Part shown: piece after piece, positions 1-9,840 of the stretch
Layout: each line of letters starts with the position of its first letter
Position numbering within the stretch: position 1 is the first letter of the stretch
From: Pirellulaceae bacterium
GTDB taxonomy: Bacteria; Planctomycetota; Planctomycetia; Pirellulales; Pirellulaceae
Length of the DNA stretch: 30,052 nucleotides
Direction: 5' to 3'
NCBI GenBank assembly: GCA_022448645.1
Contig: JAKVBZ010000064.1
Span: 1-30,052, forward strand
Program-made: the position numbers and the translations under genes
The notes under the pieces: generated by a model
The model's input: only the letters and a program-made list of their open reading frames with translations
Databases searched by the model: none
What the model was told of the DNA's origin: nothing

Positions 1-49
1 TAATGCGATGTTAAAAACAATTAGAGCTTAAAAAACAAGGCCGTTCCGC

Positions 50-326
50 TCAAAAACCGGTTTCCAGGCCGTATTTCTGGCGTTTTCGGCAATTTTTCAG
101 CGGAAAATGAAGGTTTTCAGGGCTCAGCAACGTATTTCTGGACGAAAATCCAACCAAATTGCCAAGAAGAAAACCTTGAGAAAAGGCCTTAAAATCGTCG
201 TCATCAAACCGTTTCGTCAAACTATCTACAACACCATGGCCTGTCCGGGCGATGTTGTTGATAGCCTTGCCAATCGTCGTATTGGCCAGTTCATTGCGTG
301 CCCGATTTTAAACCCTTTGTTACCAT
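50..326 (-). pseudogene. possible small gene remnant with a frameshift near its start
   Basis: On the minus strand a frame is open from 307 down to a TGA at 52-50 (85 codons) with protein-like composition, including the stretches NELANTTIGKAINNIA and FSQGFLLGNLVG. It has no good in-frame start. An ATG at 326-324, with GGAAG about 8 bases upstream, opens a different frame (MVTKGLK) that ends early; a +1 shift at the run TTTAAAA (around 306-311) would join the two. This could be a small gene broken by one inserted base, a sequencing error, or chance. I do not recognise the protein. Confidence 0.25.
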
Positions 327-569
327 AGAGTTACTTCCAATCAATCGCACATTCATAGGAAACTCCCCTTTGTTCAACGCGATTCAGGAACGATGTTTTC
401 GCTGGCTGGTTCGTCGCAAGGTGTGTTGAGGATGGGCAAAACGTTCGTGGGTTCGAAACATTCGGGTTGTCCTAAAACGTATAGAAGCCAAACAATGATA
501 AGGAGATCGAAAAGGACACTTATCGCGACAGCAACTGTAATCTGTTCCAGGTCGAGGAGTTCATTAGGG
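327..569. other. upstream region of the plus-strand cluster
   Basis: This stretch lies between the possible minus-strand remnant and the chosen start of the large TPR/PQQ protein. The reading frame of that protein is open from 393, so part of the stretch could be coding if ATG 393 or ATG 495 is used instead. I saw no convincing paired -35/-10 boxes and no terminator. It probably holds the promoter of the cluster, but the sequence alone does not place it. Confidence 0.3.
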
Positions 570-3500
570 ATGTGTGTGTTGCGGGCAACATCACCGCTTC
601 GTTTTGCACTAATAGCATGGCTATGCTACGGCGCCATGTTCGTCTTCCCACCGTCGGCGTGCCGTTCGGACGAACGGCGCGGTGAGGGGAACCGACATCG
701 GCTGGCAACGTCGGATGTATTTCTGCCCGCGCCACGTGAACTAATTCAGCAATTAAACCGAGCTCAACAGTCGCTAGACGCGGGACGTTATAGCGATGCC
801 GTATCACGATTGGGACAGCTGTTGAACGATCCCGAATCGGAAGATTTTTTCATCCGAGATGCGCAGCAGACGGGGCGCATGATCAGTCTCAAGGCTGAGG
901 CCCAGCGCATGCTGGGGAACATGTCGAGAGACGGTCAAGCCGCGTATGAGTTGCAATTCGGCGCCGAAGCGCGTCGCCTGGTGGATTCGGCAGTCAATCA
1001 AGGAGACATCAACCAACTGGTCAATGTGTCTCGTAAGTTTTTTCAGACTGAAGCCGGACAACAGGCAACTTTTCTAGTGGGGCGTTATCATCTGGACGGA
1101 GGTCGACCGCTCGCTGCAGCCTTAACGCTTCAAAGACTGGCAAACCATGAGCAAACAGCGCAAGCCTATGAGCCCGAATTATCCCTTTCCCTGGCGGTCG
1201 CCTGGTTCTATGCAGGCATGGAAGAAAACGGCCGGCAGGTGCTAAGCGATTTACAAAAACGACCGGAACTCTGGGAACGCAGTGATATCGCAGCGCCCGC
1301 CCAGCTCATGACAGATGTCAGTACCGCCGCCCAGTGGCTGCTGGACCACATGCAGACTCGCCATGGTGCCGGGGGGCGTAGCGAAAACGAATGGCTTCTA
1401 TATCGCGGGAATGTGTCTCGCAACGGTGCCACCCAAGGCGATATCCCGTTGATTGTGAGTGACAATCCGTTGGTGAATTGTCGATGGCGCGTCGCAACTT
1501 GCAGTCACACTCGAATGGAAGACGAAGTTGCGAAGGTCCAACAACACTATGCTGCGAATCAAATCCCTGCTCTACCCAGCCTCCAACCACTAGCGGTCGG
1601 CGGCGTGATCTTAATGCGTACTCCACGCTACCTGTTCGCGGTGGATGCTTCCACAGGAAAACGGATCTGGCTATATGACGACTTAAGCCTGCAGATGGGA
1701 GAAGGTTTATCCCCAGAAAACAATGTCGATACACTTAAGAATCGCTCCGAAGTGTTAGGAGGTTGGCATCAGCGAATCTGGGACGACGCTCCGTACGGTC
1801 AAATGAGCAGCGACGGCGAACGAGTGTATCTCATCAATAAGCTAGGATATCCCACGAATCGACGGATGCTGGTCGGTCGCAACGGGATCAATTTCCCTAA
1901 TCCGTTCGGCCTCAAGTCGTACAATGAACTAGTTGCATTGGACCTATCGTCGCAAGGAAAACGTCAATGGATTATTGGCGGTGAGTCAGGTGACGGTGAT
2001 TCGGGACTTTCGGGGGCATTCTTTTTAGGTGCTCCTCTACCCATCGATGGTCAGTTGTACGTCCTGGCAGAAGTCAGCGGCGAAATTCGCCTGCTGATCC
2101 TAGACGCAGAAACCGGGGAACTCATCTGGCGTCAACCTCTGATCCATACCGAGGAATCCTCGGGCACCATTGTCAGTAACGCTTTGCGCCGTGTGGCAGG
2201 TGCCTCACCATCCTTTAGTGACGGCATTCTGGTCTGCCCGACAACAGCGGGTGCGGTTGTGGCAGTCGACATCGCGACGCGATCTCTGCTATGGGGATTC
2301 GAATACGAAGCGTCTACGACTCGTCAAAGAGGACATGCCTGGCACTTGTCGCGCACCCATATTGGCCGTGGACAACCGGGAAATCGTTGGAGCGACGCGA
2401 GCGTTTCGATCTCCGATGGAAAGGTGCTCATCACACCTGTCGAATCGGACTTCGTCTACTGCTTGCGGCTATTTGATGGACAGCTGCTCTGGAAAAAGGA
2501 ACGAGGGAAAAATCTGTTTGTGGGCTGTGTTCATGACGACCATGTCGTGCTTGTCGGCCGTCATGCAGTCAGCGCTTTGCATCTAAAAGACGGACAACCG
2601 GCATGGTCCAGCGAGTACATGATTCCCGGTAGCGCCATGCCAAGTGGACACGGTTTCTTAACAGACCAGCATTACTACTTACCCACGACTGACCGAGAAT
2701 TATTGGTGATCGATACGGCCACAGGCAACCTGGTTACACGGCGCCCCACCAAACAAATGTTGGGTAATTTAATCTGCTATGACGATTGCGTGATCTCACA
2801 AAGCGTCGATGCTTTGACGTCCTTTTACCAGGTCGAAGCATTGCGTCAGCGGGTCTCCACCAACTTGGCCTCCAACGATATCAATGCTTGGACTCTCGCA
2901 CACCATGCACAACTGATGCTTCACGACAACCACCGCGAAGACGCACTCAGGTCCCTCCGTAAAGCGTATCAACTGGAAACAGAAGGTGCGTCCGCAGAAC
3001 AACCGAGCGACGTGACGCGTGCGTTATTGGTCGACACGCTCCTTCGCGGACTGCGCAACGATTTCGAGGCGAATGAATGGCTGGCAAGTGAAGTCGAGCA
3101 GCTGATTGACCAACCCGTCCAACAAATCGAATACCTGCAGCTGATGACTGTCGGGCTACAGCAGGTGGGCAAATACGACAAAGCGTTTGACCACGCTGTC
3201 CGCTTGATCGATTCGAATTCGGACACGGTGCTGGAAAGCGCCGTCGACGACCTTCAGGTTCGACGAGATCGCTGGATCCAAATCCAGTTAGCCAACATTC
3301 ACAGCGTTGCCAACCGGGTACAGCGAGCGGACATGGACCAGCAAATTCGAACCCGTTTTCAGGAGGCGAGTTCCACCGGCGACACCGAAGCCTTAAGGAA
3401 GTTTCATCAACATTTTGGCTTTCATAAGATCGATCGCCAGGCTCGCCTGGAATTAGCGACTCGATTGCTGCAAACCAATCAACGGCTGGAAGCCGAAACG

Positions 3501-5336
3501 TTACTGATCGAGTTGGTAGAGAATTCGACTGGCCCCATTGCCGGAACAGCAGCTGCACAACTGGCTCGTTTATATCACAGCCTGGGAAGTTTTGACTCGG
3601 CTCAAGACATGTACCGGTTGCTAAAAGAAAAATGGAGTGAAGTTCCCGTCTGGTCAGGTAAGACTGGGCGAGAATTATGGGAAGAAACGGCAACGGAATA
3701 CCAAGCGTTGGGAACTCGACTGTCTCTGCAAGATTGGCAGCGAGGTCGTGTGAAAGCAACTGGAACCGTCCAACGAGACGCCAGGCAGTTTCCCGTCGGC
3801 CTGCAAAACCATCCTGTTACATCCTTCGTGACTCAGGGGCCTGGCTTACGCAACGTTCACCTAACATTACAGACACAACAGGCTTTGCTAGGCAAAGACC
3901 GTCTTGGTCGGCAACGTTTTCGCATTCCTCTGTCAGGGGGTCAAACTCGAGGTAACCGCCGAACGCTTGGATATTTGACCGAAGCTCATAGCTACGGCCA
4001 TCTGTTGCTCACCTCACACGGTCTGCGTCTCCTCGCGATCGACACGTTACCAGGTCCTGCAGCACCTACCGATCGGATTCTTTGGAGTCAATCTCTTGTC
4101 CCCATAGCAACACAACACACAGCCATTAAACAGGTCCAACAGAAGGTGGCTGCAAACATCTGGGGCCAAAAAACTCGCAAAACAACGGCACGCACCGAGT
4201 CGAGCGAAATCGAAATCGGTCAAATCGGTCCCCTGCAACCGTTCGGTGTTTGCTTCCAACGAGGACAGACTATCGTTTGCATGGATCCACTTCACGCAGA
4301 CAGCAACCCCTTGTGGACACGCACCAATGTGCCGGAAGGTGCTGAACTGTTTGGCGATCAAGAATTACTATTCGTGGTTCCTCCAGATGCAGCGGAAGCG
4401 ATAGTCCTCCAGCAAACCGACGGCAGTTCGGTTGGGCCTCGTCGCGTTCCACCCTCAGAATCTCGCTGGACGACAATTGGCCGACAGATGCTGGCTTGGA
4501 CCGAATCGGCAGACCGCTTAACACTAACGCTGTACGACCCGTGGTATGAAGAGGACGTTTGGTCTTTCCAATTCCCAAAGGGCTCCAAGGGATGCCTGGT
4601 AGATTCTCGACAAGTCGCCATCCTGTCACCGGACGGCCGTTTCGTCATGATCAACATGATCGATGGTCAGATAATCATTGACGAATCTTTGGTACCCGAA
4701 CAAGACTTGGAGTCGATACACGTGCTGTCCTTTCATGAACAATACATCCTGGCTACAACGTCCAAGACAACGGATCAGCGAGGCAAGCCGATCCGTGTGG
4801 CTCCCGCACCCAACCCGTCTTACGTTCCGCTGATTCGCGGACGGGTGTACGCATTTCATCGTGCCAGTGGAAAAATGGCTTGGCCCGTACCCGCCTACAT
4901 CGACCGTTATGGTCTACCACTGGATCAGCCTTCGGACAGTCCCGTCGTGGTCTTCTTGCGACATGAAACGCGGACTCAAAACGATTCAAGACAAGTCAAA
5001 ACGACCGTGTTGTGCCTGGACCGGCGAGACGGCAGCATCGCTTTGCACAACGCAGGTGTCGCACGGGCCTCGGACCTCTTTGTCGGTAGCCAATCCGGGA
5101 CTTACGACTTGATCGTGGACCCAACCAATCAGCAGGTCACGTTAAAGTTATTTGAAAAGAATTTAACGATGACGTTCACCGACGAACCGAGTCCCCCAGA
5201 ACCACCCGCCCAAACCGGTATCGCCTCCAGTTTCGTGACAAAAAGGCATACCACTATCCCCGAACGCTTGTTCCAAGCGACCAAGCGCAGCATTGAAAAC
5301 CTGGCCGTGCCGGCACCCGAGGAACGTGACCAGTAA
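570..5336 (+). CDS. very large secreted TPR / PQQ-like beta-propeller protein
   Basis: This is a roughly 1588-residue protein, probably exported and acting in the envelope as a binding scaffold; no enzymatic residue set was recognised. The frame opens at 393, but ATG 570 is preferred because GAGGAG lies 10 bases upstream and the protein then begins with an Arg-containing n-region and a hydrophobic core (LRFALIAWLCYGAMFVF) typical of a signal peptide. Residues about 45-280 are helical and TPR-like. PQQ-type blade motifs follow near residues 355 (VDASTGKRIW), 508 (LDAETGELIW), 562, 628 and 710. A second helical-repeat stretch spans about 750-1040, and more propeller-like motifs occur near 1423 (HRASGKMAW) and 1479. 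It ends 43 bases before the MoxR gene, so it is likely the head of the operon. The order propeller, TPR, propeller is inferred from motifs only. Confidence 0.85.
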   Translation: MCVLRATSPLRFALIAWLCYGAMFVFPPSACRSDERRGEGNRHRLATSDVFLPAPRELIQQLNRAQQSLDAGRYSDAVSRLGQLLNDPESEDFFIRDAQQTGRMISLKAEAQRMLGNMSRDGQAAYELQFGAEARRLVDSAVNQGDINQLVNVSRKFFQTEAGQQATFLVGRYHLDGGRPLAAALTLQRLANHEQTAQAYEPELSLSLAVAWFYAGMEENGRQVLSDLQKRPELWERSDIAAPAQLMTDVSTAAQWLLDHMQTRHGAGGRSENEWLLYRGNVSRNGATQGDIPLIVSDNPLVNCRWRVATCSHTRMEDEVAKVQQHYAANQIPALPSLQPLAVGGVILMRTPRYLFAVDASTGKRIWLYDDLSLQMGEGLSPENNVDTLKNRSEVLGGWHQRIWDDAPYGQMSSDGERVYLINKLGYPTNRRMLVGRNGINFPNPFGLKSYNELVALDLSSQGKRQWIIGGESGDGDSGLSGAFFLGAPLPIDGQLYVLAEVSGEIRLLILDAETGELIWRQPLIHTEESSGTIVSNALRRVAGASPSFSDGILVCPTTAGAVVAVDIATRSLLWGFEYEASTTRQRGHAWHLSRTHIGRGQPGNRWSDASVSISDGKVLITPVESDFVYCLRLFDGQLLWKKERGKNLFVGCVHDDHVVLVGRHAVSALHLKDGQPAWSSEYMIPGSAMPSGHGFLTDQHYYLPTTDRELLVIDTATGNLVTRRPTKQMLGNLICYDDCVISQSVDALTSFYQVEALRQRVSTNLASNDINAWTLAHHAQLMLHDNHREDALRSLRKAYQLETEGASAEQPSDVTRALLVDTLLRGLRNDFEANEWLASEVEQLIDQPVQQIEYLQLMTVGLQQVGKYDKAFDHAVRLIDSNSDTVLESAVDDLQVRRDRWIQIQLANIHSVANRVQRADMDQQIRTRFQEASSTGDTEALRKFHQHFGFHKIDRQARLELATRLLQTNQRLEAETLLIELVENSTGPIAGTAAAQLARLYHSLGSFDSAQDMYRLLKEKWSEVPVWSGKTGRELWEETATEYQALGTRLSLQDWQRGRVKATGTVQRDARQFPVGLQNHPVTSFVTQGPGLRNVHLTLQTQQALLGKDRLGRQRFRIPLSGGQTRGNRRTLGYLTEAHSYGHLLLTSHGLRLLAIDTLPGPAAPTDRILWSQSLVPIATQHTAIKQVQQKVAANIWGQKTRKTTARTESSEIEIGQIGPLQPFGVCFQRGQTIVCMDPLHADSNPLWTRTNVPEGAELFGDQELLFVVPPDAAEAIVLQQTDGSSVGPRRVPPSESRWTTIGRQMLAWTESADRLTLTLYDPWYEEDVWSFQFPKGSKGCLVDSRQVAILSPDGRFVMINMIDGQIIIDESLVPEQDLESIHVLSFHEQYILATTSKTTDQRGKPIRVAPAPNPSYVPLIRGRVYAFHRASGKMAWPVPAYIDRYGLPLDQPSDSPVVVFLRHETRTQNDSRQVKTTVLCLDRRDGSIALHNAGVARASDLFVGSQSGTYDLIVDPTNQQVTLKLFEKNLTMTFTDEPSPPEPPAQTGIASSFVTKRHTTIPERLFQATKRSIENLAVPAPEERDQ

Positions 5337-5379
5337 TTGACCGCGGTCTTGCCGCTGAACTTTGACCAAAGGCATCTTT

Positions 5380-6429
5380 ATGGAGAATCTATCCGGTAAT
5401 TCCACGCAGGCAATCCAACAACTTGGCGAAGCTAGAAGTCAATTGTTAGACCAACTTTCACAAGTCATCGTCGGACAATCCCAAGTTCTGGATGAACTTT
5501 TAATTGCCCTGTTCAGCCGAGGCCATTGCTTGTTGGAAGGTGTGCCCGGACTAGCCAAGACTTTAATGATCAGCACATTGTCGCAGGCACTCGATTTGTC
5601 ATTCAGCCGCATTCAGTTTACCCCCGACCTGATGCCGGCCGACATTACGGGCACCGAAATCATCGAAGAGAACAAATCCACCGGCGCTCGCGAACGGCGA
5701 TTTCTGGAAGGACCTTTGTTTTCTCACGTCGTCTTAGCAGACGAAATCAATCGCACGCCGCCGAAGACCCAGGCCGCCCTACTCGAATCAATGCAAGAAC
5801 GGCAGGTCACGGTGGGGCGAGTCCGCCATCAGTTGTCCGATCCGTTTCTGGTACTGGCCACCCAAAATCCCATCGAACAGGAGGGTACCTATCCCTTGCC
5901 GGAAGCTCAACAAGATCGTTTCATGTTCAAGATCTTTGTGAATTACCCCACTTTTCAGGAAGAATTCGACATCGCCCGGCGCACGACGAGTGCTCAAGTC
6001 GATACCGTGAAGCCTATCCTGTCCGCGCAGCAGATCCTCGACCTGCAGCAACTGGTTCGCGAGGTTCCCATCACAGACCACGTCATCAACTATGCGCTCT
6101 CCATTGTCCGGCAAACCCGCGTTGGTCACCCGGGCATTCCTGATTTTGTGGAAGAATTGGTCAGTTGGGGAGCCGGCCCGCGGGCTGTTCAGCATTTGAT
6201 TCTGGGCGGGAAAGCTCGCGCGCTGCTTCACGGACGTACCCATGTCTCGACGGAAGACATTGCCGCCCTAGCTTGCCCGGTTTTGCGACATCGAATCGTG
6301 ATGAATTTCGCCGCGGAGAGTGACGGGGTCACCCAAGACGACATTGTCGACAAACTGATCGCCGCGACCCCCACCAAGGAGGATACACTTGCCAGTGACA
6401 CCCGATTCCAAGCGATTTTTGCATCCTGA
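5380..6429 (+). CDS. MoxR-family AAA+ ATPase
   Basis: This is a cytosolic AAA+ ATPase of the MoxR family, whose members work as chaperone-like partners of vWA proteins. The 349-residue length is normal. Visible motifs are Walker A (EGVPGLAKT, residues 53-61), Walker B (VVLADE, 117-122), sensor 1 (ATQNP, 160-164) and the QDRF arginine (R180), followed by a helical lid domain. An in-frame TTG at 5362 exists, but ATG 5380 is chosen because AAAGG sits 7 bases upstream. Its end overlaps the DUF58 gene by 41 bases, so the two products are probably made together. All nucleotide-binding residues look intact. The family is certain; the client is unknown, and the nearest candidates are the three vWA proteins that follow. 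Confidence 0.95.
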   Translation: MENLSGNSTQAIQQLGEARSQLLDQLSQVIVGQSQVLDELLIALFSRGHCLLEGVPGLAKTLMISTLSQALDLSFSRIQFTPDLMPADITGTEIIEENKSTGARERRFLEGPLFSHVVLADEINRTPPKTQAALLESMQERQVTVGRVRHQLSDPFLVLATQNPIEQEGTYPLPEAQQDRFMFKIFVNYPTFQEEFDIARRTTSAQVDTVKPILSAQQILDLQQLVREVPITDHVINYALSIVRQTRVGHPGIPDFVEELVSWGAGPRAVQHLILGGKARALLHGRTHVSTEDIAALACPVLRHRIVMNFAAESDGVTQDDIVDKLIAATPTKEDTLASDTRFQAIFAS

Positions 6430-7300
6430 AGCCATCAAGCGGTTGTCGCGCATGGAACTGCGCGCACGGCATATCGTCGAAGGCTTTCTATCAGGAATGC
6501 ACCGCAGTCCGCATTTCGGCCAATCGGTCGAATTCCTACAACACCGCGAGTATTCGGTGGGTGATGATCTGCGCCATGTAGATTGGAAGGTCTGGGCCAA
6601 ACATGACCGTTTGACGGTAAAACAATACGAAGAAGACACCAACTTAAGGTGCACGCTGTTGGTCGACGTTTCTGGAAGCATGCGTTACGGAAACGGACCT
6701 TTGAATAAGTTCGAATACGCCTGTACCGTGGCCGCCAGTTTGGCTTACCTGGTCCTGAAACAACAGGATGCGATCGGACTTGTGGCGTTCGATGAACAAA
6801 TCCGTGCCAGCCTGGCCCCACGCAGCAAGCGAAACCACTTGTTTTCGTTAATCGATTCGTTCGCCAAATTGGAACCTCAAGATAAAACAGACACCACACA
6901 ACTCTTTCGCAATGTCGCCGAAACCCACGCCCAGCGCGGCATGATGATTGTTATTTCGGATTTGTTCGTAGATCCCGTCGAAGCCATCCGTGGTCTACAA
7001 CTACTTCGACAACGTGGTCACGATGTGCTCGTGTTTCACATCCTCGATGACGACGAACTCGATTTTCCGTTTCAAGGCCCTACGCGTTTTGAAGGACTTG
7101 AACTGCCTCAACACTTGAATTGCAATCCACGAGCGTTGCGGGAAGGATACCTAAAAGCCATCCAGGATTACTTAGACCAAATCCGACACGGCTGCGCCCG
7201 TGCCATGATCGACTATGCACTGATTCGTACCAGCCAGCCACTAGATGCGGTCCTGGCAGCCTATCTCAGCAACCGTTTAGGCATGCATCACCGGAACTAG
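6389..7300 (+). CDS. DUF58 protein with intact vWA MIDAS motif
   Basis: This 303-residue DUF58 protein is the usual partner of MoxR ATPases. The DUF58 signature is clear at residues 54-71 ([17 protein letters not shown]). A vWA-like fold follows with an intact metal-binding MIDAS: DVSGS (D93, S95, S97), a later Thr in KTDTTQL, and an Asp in VISDLFVDP. No signal peptide or TM helix is seen, so it is probably cytosolic or membrane-associated through partners. The start is a TTG at 6389 preceded by a near-perfect AAGGAGG (6376-6382) 6 bases upstream. It lies inside the end of the MoxR gene. The 15-base gap to the next gene supports a shared transcript. Confidence 0.93.
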   Translation: MPVTPDSKRFLHPEAIKRLSRMELRARHIVEGFLSGMHRSPHFGQSVEFLQHREYSVGDDLRHVDWKVWAKHDRLTVKQYEEDTNLRCTLLVDVSGSMRYGNGPLNKFEYACTVAASLAYLVLKQQDAIGLVAFDEQIRASLAPRSKRNHLFSLIDSFAKLEPQDKTDTTQLFRNVAETHAQRGMMIVISDLFVDPVEAIRGLQLLRQRGHDVLVFHILDDDELDFPFQGPTRFEGLELPQHLNCNPRALREGYLKAIQDYLDQIRHGCARAMIDYALIRTSQPLDAVLAAYLSNRLGMHHRN

Positions 7301-7315
7301 CGCCGCAGAAAAAAT

Positions 7316-9697
7316 ATGCACTTTATCCATTCAGCATTAACTTGGGCCTTCTTGCTGGTACTGGTCCCACCGCTCATCCATCTGATCAACCTCATGAGGC
7401 ATCAGAAAGTCCCATGGGCCGCCATGGAGTTCTTACTGGAGAGCTACCGCAAACACAGCAATTGGATCCGCCTGCGACAGCTTTTGCTTCTGCTTGCCCG
7501 TATGGCAGCCATCGCATTGGTGGTTGCTGTTTTGGGAAAACTGGTCACACCGGATCAATGGTCCAGCTTGTGGGGCACCCACGTTACACACCATTACGTG
7601 CTCGTCGACGACAGCTATTCCATGGCGGATCGAACCGATGCGATGAGAATTTTTGATCGTGGACTCCAGGTCGTTCGGGGCTTGGCCCGAATGGCCGCCA
7701 CGCGTCCTAATCGCCAGATTGTCTCGGTATTAACATTTTCCCAAGCGGCTGCGGCGATGAAAGCAGAAGAGACACTGGCAGCAACCCGAAAAGAACCTGC
7801 GGACGACACTGACAACGAAGAGGACAGGCCCGTGAAAGTGGCCCCCACGGTCTTACAAGCCGAAGTCACCGGCAATACGGACGTGGATGCCTGGCTCGAT
7901 GAAGTTCGTGGAGAAACCACCGTCACAGAACTTCACGGTGGGCCACTGCCCGCATTGCGAATCGTACAGCGATTGATCGAACAGTCTCCCGCGGAAAACC
8001 ACCTCGTGTACGTGGTATCCGATTTTCGTTCGCAACAATGGAGCCACCCCAACGAGTTGATCGATTCGCTGAAAGCGATCGAATCATCCGCTGCGGAAGT
8101 CAACTTGGTTCGTTGCGTCGAACAGTCTCGTTCTAACTTGGCGATTACCGATTTGAGGGTCCTCGAAGGCACGAGGGCCGCCGGCATTCCCATTACGGCT
8201 CAACTACGGGTGACCAACCATTCGGAGCGCGATGTCTTCGACATACCTTTGCAGGTCCAGACCAAGTTTTTTGATCCAGAAGAAGAACAAACTGCCGATC
8301 CAACCAGCGTGCAACCGATCACGGAATTGCTCGCCGTCGAACCGCTGGAGGCCATTCCGGCGGGCCAATCGGCTGTGCGTCAATTCCAATTCTACTTTCC
8401 GCACCCGGGTCAGCACGTTCTCGAAGCCAGCCTGCCAGAAGACTCTGTACCGACAGACAATCAGCGCTACCACGTCGTACATTTACCAGAGAACGTTCAT
8501 GTGTTGTTGCTGGACGGCGGTCCCGAACGTCGCGCAGCCTCGTTCGTATCGGCCGTATTTACTCCTGGAACACGAACACGCACCGGCATTCAGCCACATA
8601 TCGAGGCCCCCGTCTATCTACGTGATCATGGTCCCGATGCGTTGCGGCAGTTCGACACAATCTACCTCATGAATGTGTCTCAGCTAGACGAGCGTTCCGT
8701 CGAACATCTGGAAACGTTCGTCGAAGATGGAGGCAATCTGTGCATGTTTATGGGCCCCCAGATACAATTACAATTCTACAATTCCTGGTTTTCCCAAGGA
8801 ACAGGATTGTTCCCAGTCCGACTCGAACGACGCGACATGCTGGTACCCGACGTCGACCAGCAAACACCAGACTTCGTCGTGGATAACCACCCGGTGTTTC
8901 GCGTCTTTCACGGTCAGCGCAATCCGTTTTTGAGTGGTGTTACGGTCGAACAGTATTTTCGCACCACTGACGGCTGGCAACCGGATGTACAATCCACCAC
9001 CCGTGTGCTGGCTCGCCTGCGCAATGGCCAACCGCTCTGTATCGAAAGGACCTTTGGCACTGGAAGGGTCGTGACTTTTCTTACCACGGTAACTCCTGAT
9101 TGGAACAACTGGGCTCGAGATCCTAGTTTTGTCGTGGTACTGTTGGACCTGCAATCCTATTTGGGGGCCGAACGCGCCCAGGATACGCCACGACTGGTCG
9201 GTAGTCCGCTGGATGTTCATCTTGACGCGGCTCGCTATCGAACTGATTTGAGCTTCATGATTCCGGATCCGGTATCTCCTTCTCATCGACCGGTCGACGT
9301 ACAAGCGATCCATGATCCCCAACAACCTGAGTTCTTGCGAGCTTCGTTAGGGCGAAGCTTTCCCGGACAAAGGGACAAAGCGGTTGACCATGGTGGCGTC
9401 TACGAAGCTTGGGCCGTGACTCGCGACGGTGACATCGACGTGTCTCGGTTTGCCCTGAATGTCGATCCTCTGGAAGGCAATCTACAAGTGGCTTCGCCGG
9501 AGGCACTCTCCAGTCACATCGCAGGAACCAACATTCGGCTTCGACTTTGGAATGAATTTGAAATCGACCAGGTCGCACAGGCGGGCTTCCACTGGACCAA
9601 TTTATTATTGGGATGCCTGGTGCTGCTGTTGCTGATCGAACAGGCGCTGGGCTACTGGTGTAGCTATCACGTCAACGCGAGGAGGCAACCCCTGTGA
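7316..9697 (+). CDS. BatA-type membrane protein with vWA and amidotransferase-like regions
   Basis: The N-terminus is typical of the BatA/aerotolerance family: a TM at about residues 8-27, the HLINLMRHQKVPW stretch, then a second TM at about 55-77. A vWA-like region follows with DDSYS (D98, S100, S102) and a later VVSDF Asp, so the MIDAS appears conserved. The middle (about 395-490) resembles the class I glutamine-amidotransferase-like fold often fused to these proteins (LLLDGGPERR, then FVEDGGNLCMF), but no catalytic Cys is evident. A C-terminal TM (LLLGCLVLLLLIEQAL) anchors the end. The protein is 793 residues long. Its TGA overlaps the GTG of the 48-codon ORF. It is probably an inner-membrane partner of the upstream MoxR/DUF58 pair. 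Confidence 0.88.
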   Translation: MHFIHSALTWAFLLVLVPPLIHLINLMRHQKVPWAAMEFLLESYRKHSNWIRLRQLLLLLARMAAIALVVAVLGKLVTPDQWSSLWGTHVTHHYVLVDDSYSMADRTDAMRIFDRGLQVVRGLARMAATRPNRQIVSVLTFSQAAAAMKAEETLAATRKEPADDTDNEEDRPVKVAPTVLQAEVTGNTDVDAWLDEVRGETTVTELHGGPLPALRIVQRLIEQSPAENHLVYVVSDFRSQQWSHPNELIDSLKAIESSAAEVNLVRCVEQSRSNLAITDLRVLEGTRAAGIPITAQLRVTNHSERDVFDIPLQVQTKFFDPEEEQTADPTSVQPITELLAVEPLEAIPAGQSAVRQFQFYFPHPGQHVLEASLPEDSVPTDNQRYHVVHLPENVHVLLLDGGPERRAASFVSAVFTPGTRTRTGIQPHIEAPVYLRDHGPDALRQFDTIYLMNVSQLDERSVEHLETFVEDGGNLCMFMGPQIQLQFYNSWFSQGTGLFPVRLERRDMLVPDVDQQTPDFVVDNHPVFRVFHGQRNPFLSGVTVEQYFRTTDGWQPDVQSTTRVLARLRNGQPLCIERTFGTGRVVTFLTTVTPDWNNWARDPSFVVVLLDLQSYLGAERAQDTPRLVGSPLDVHLDAARYRTDLSFMIPDPVSPSHRPVDVQAIHDPQQPEFLRASLGRSFPGQRDKAVDHGGVYEAWAVTRDGDIDVSRFALNVDPLEGNLQVASPEALSSHIAGTNIRLRLWNEFEIDQVAQAGFHWTNLLLGCLVLLLLIEQALGYWCSYHVNARRQPL

Positions 9698-9840
9698 AGC
9701 TTTGGAAGTGTTGGATCGCCGCCTCCCTGCTGTCTTGGGCTCCTGGCCCGAGACAAACCAGACCGAACAGGGGCCCATCCGATGTGAAAAACGAACACGG
9801 CAAAAGCTTCATAGCCTTGCCAGGGAGGGCGAAAACATGA
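9694..9840 (+). CDS. 48-codon ORF coupled to both flanking genes
   Basis: This small ORF is easily missed. It starts at GTG 9694, overlapping the TGA of the BatA-type gene (GTGA), and ends at TGA 9838-9840, overlapping the ATG 9837 of the next vWA gene (ATGA). AGGAGG at 9680-9685 lies 8 bases before the GTG. The product begins MKLWKCWIAASLLSWAPG, a short positively charged and hydrophobic start that could be a membrane anchor or weak signal, and continues with a polar Arg/Lys-rich tail. Overlaps at both ends plus a strong ribosome site argue that it is translated. It may instead act only as a coupling leader. No known family is recognised. Confidence 0.5.
   Translation: MKLWKCWIAASLLSWAPGPRQTRPNRGPSDVKNEHGKSFIALPGRAKT

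Noticed and set aside
69..139. GTATTTCTGG occurring twice (69-78 and 130-139)
   Set aside because: Two copies of a 10-base word with no regular spacing or further matches are not enough to call a repeat array or attachment site.
269..286. GCCAAT/ATTGGC inverted repeat with a 6-base centre
   Set aside because: It is short, lies inside the possible minus-strand frame, and has no promoter context.
107..328. 73-codon plus-strand open frame before the cluster
   Set aside because: It has no ribosome site, an unbalanced basic composition and overlaps the more protein-like minus frame.
2947..3759. 270-codon open frame on the minus strand
   Set aside because: It lies wholly inside the TPR/PQQ gene, has a Cys/Arg/Pro-rich composition without domain signals, and is best explained as a shadow.
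9702..9836. N-terminal extension of the split-vWA protein from a TTG
   Set aside because: It has no ribosome site, while ATG 9837 has GGGAGGG at ideal spacing and the 48-codon ORF explains the stretch in another frame.
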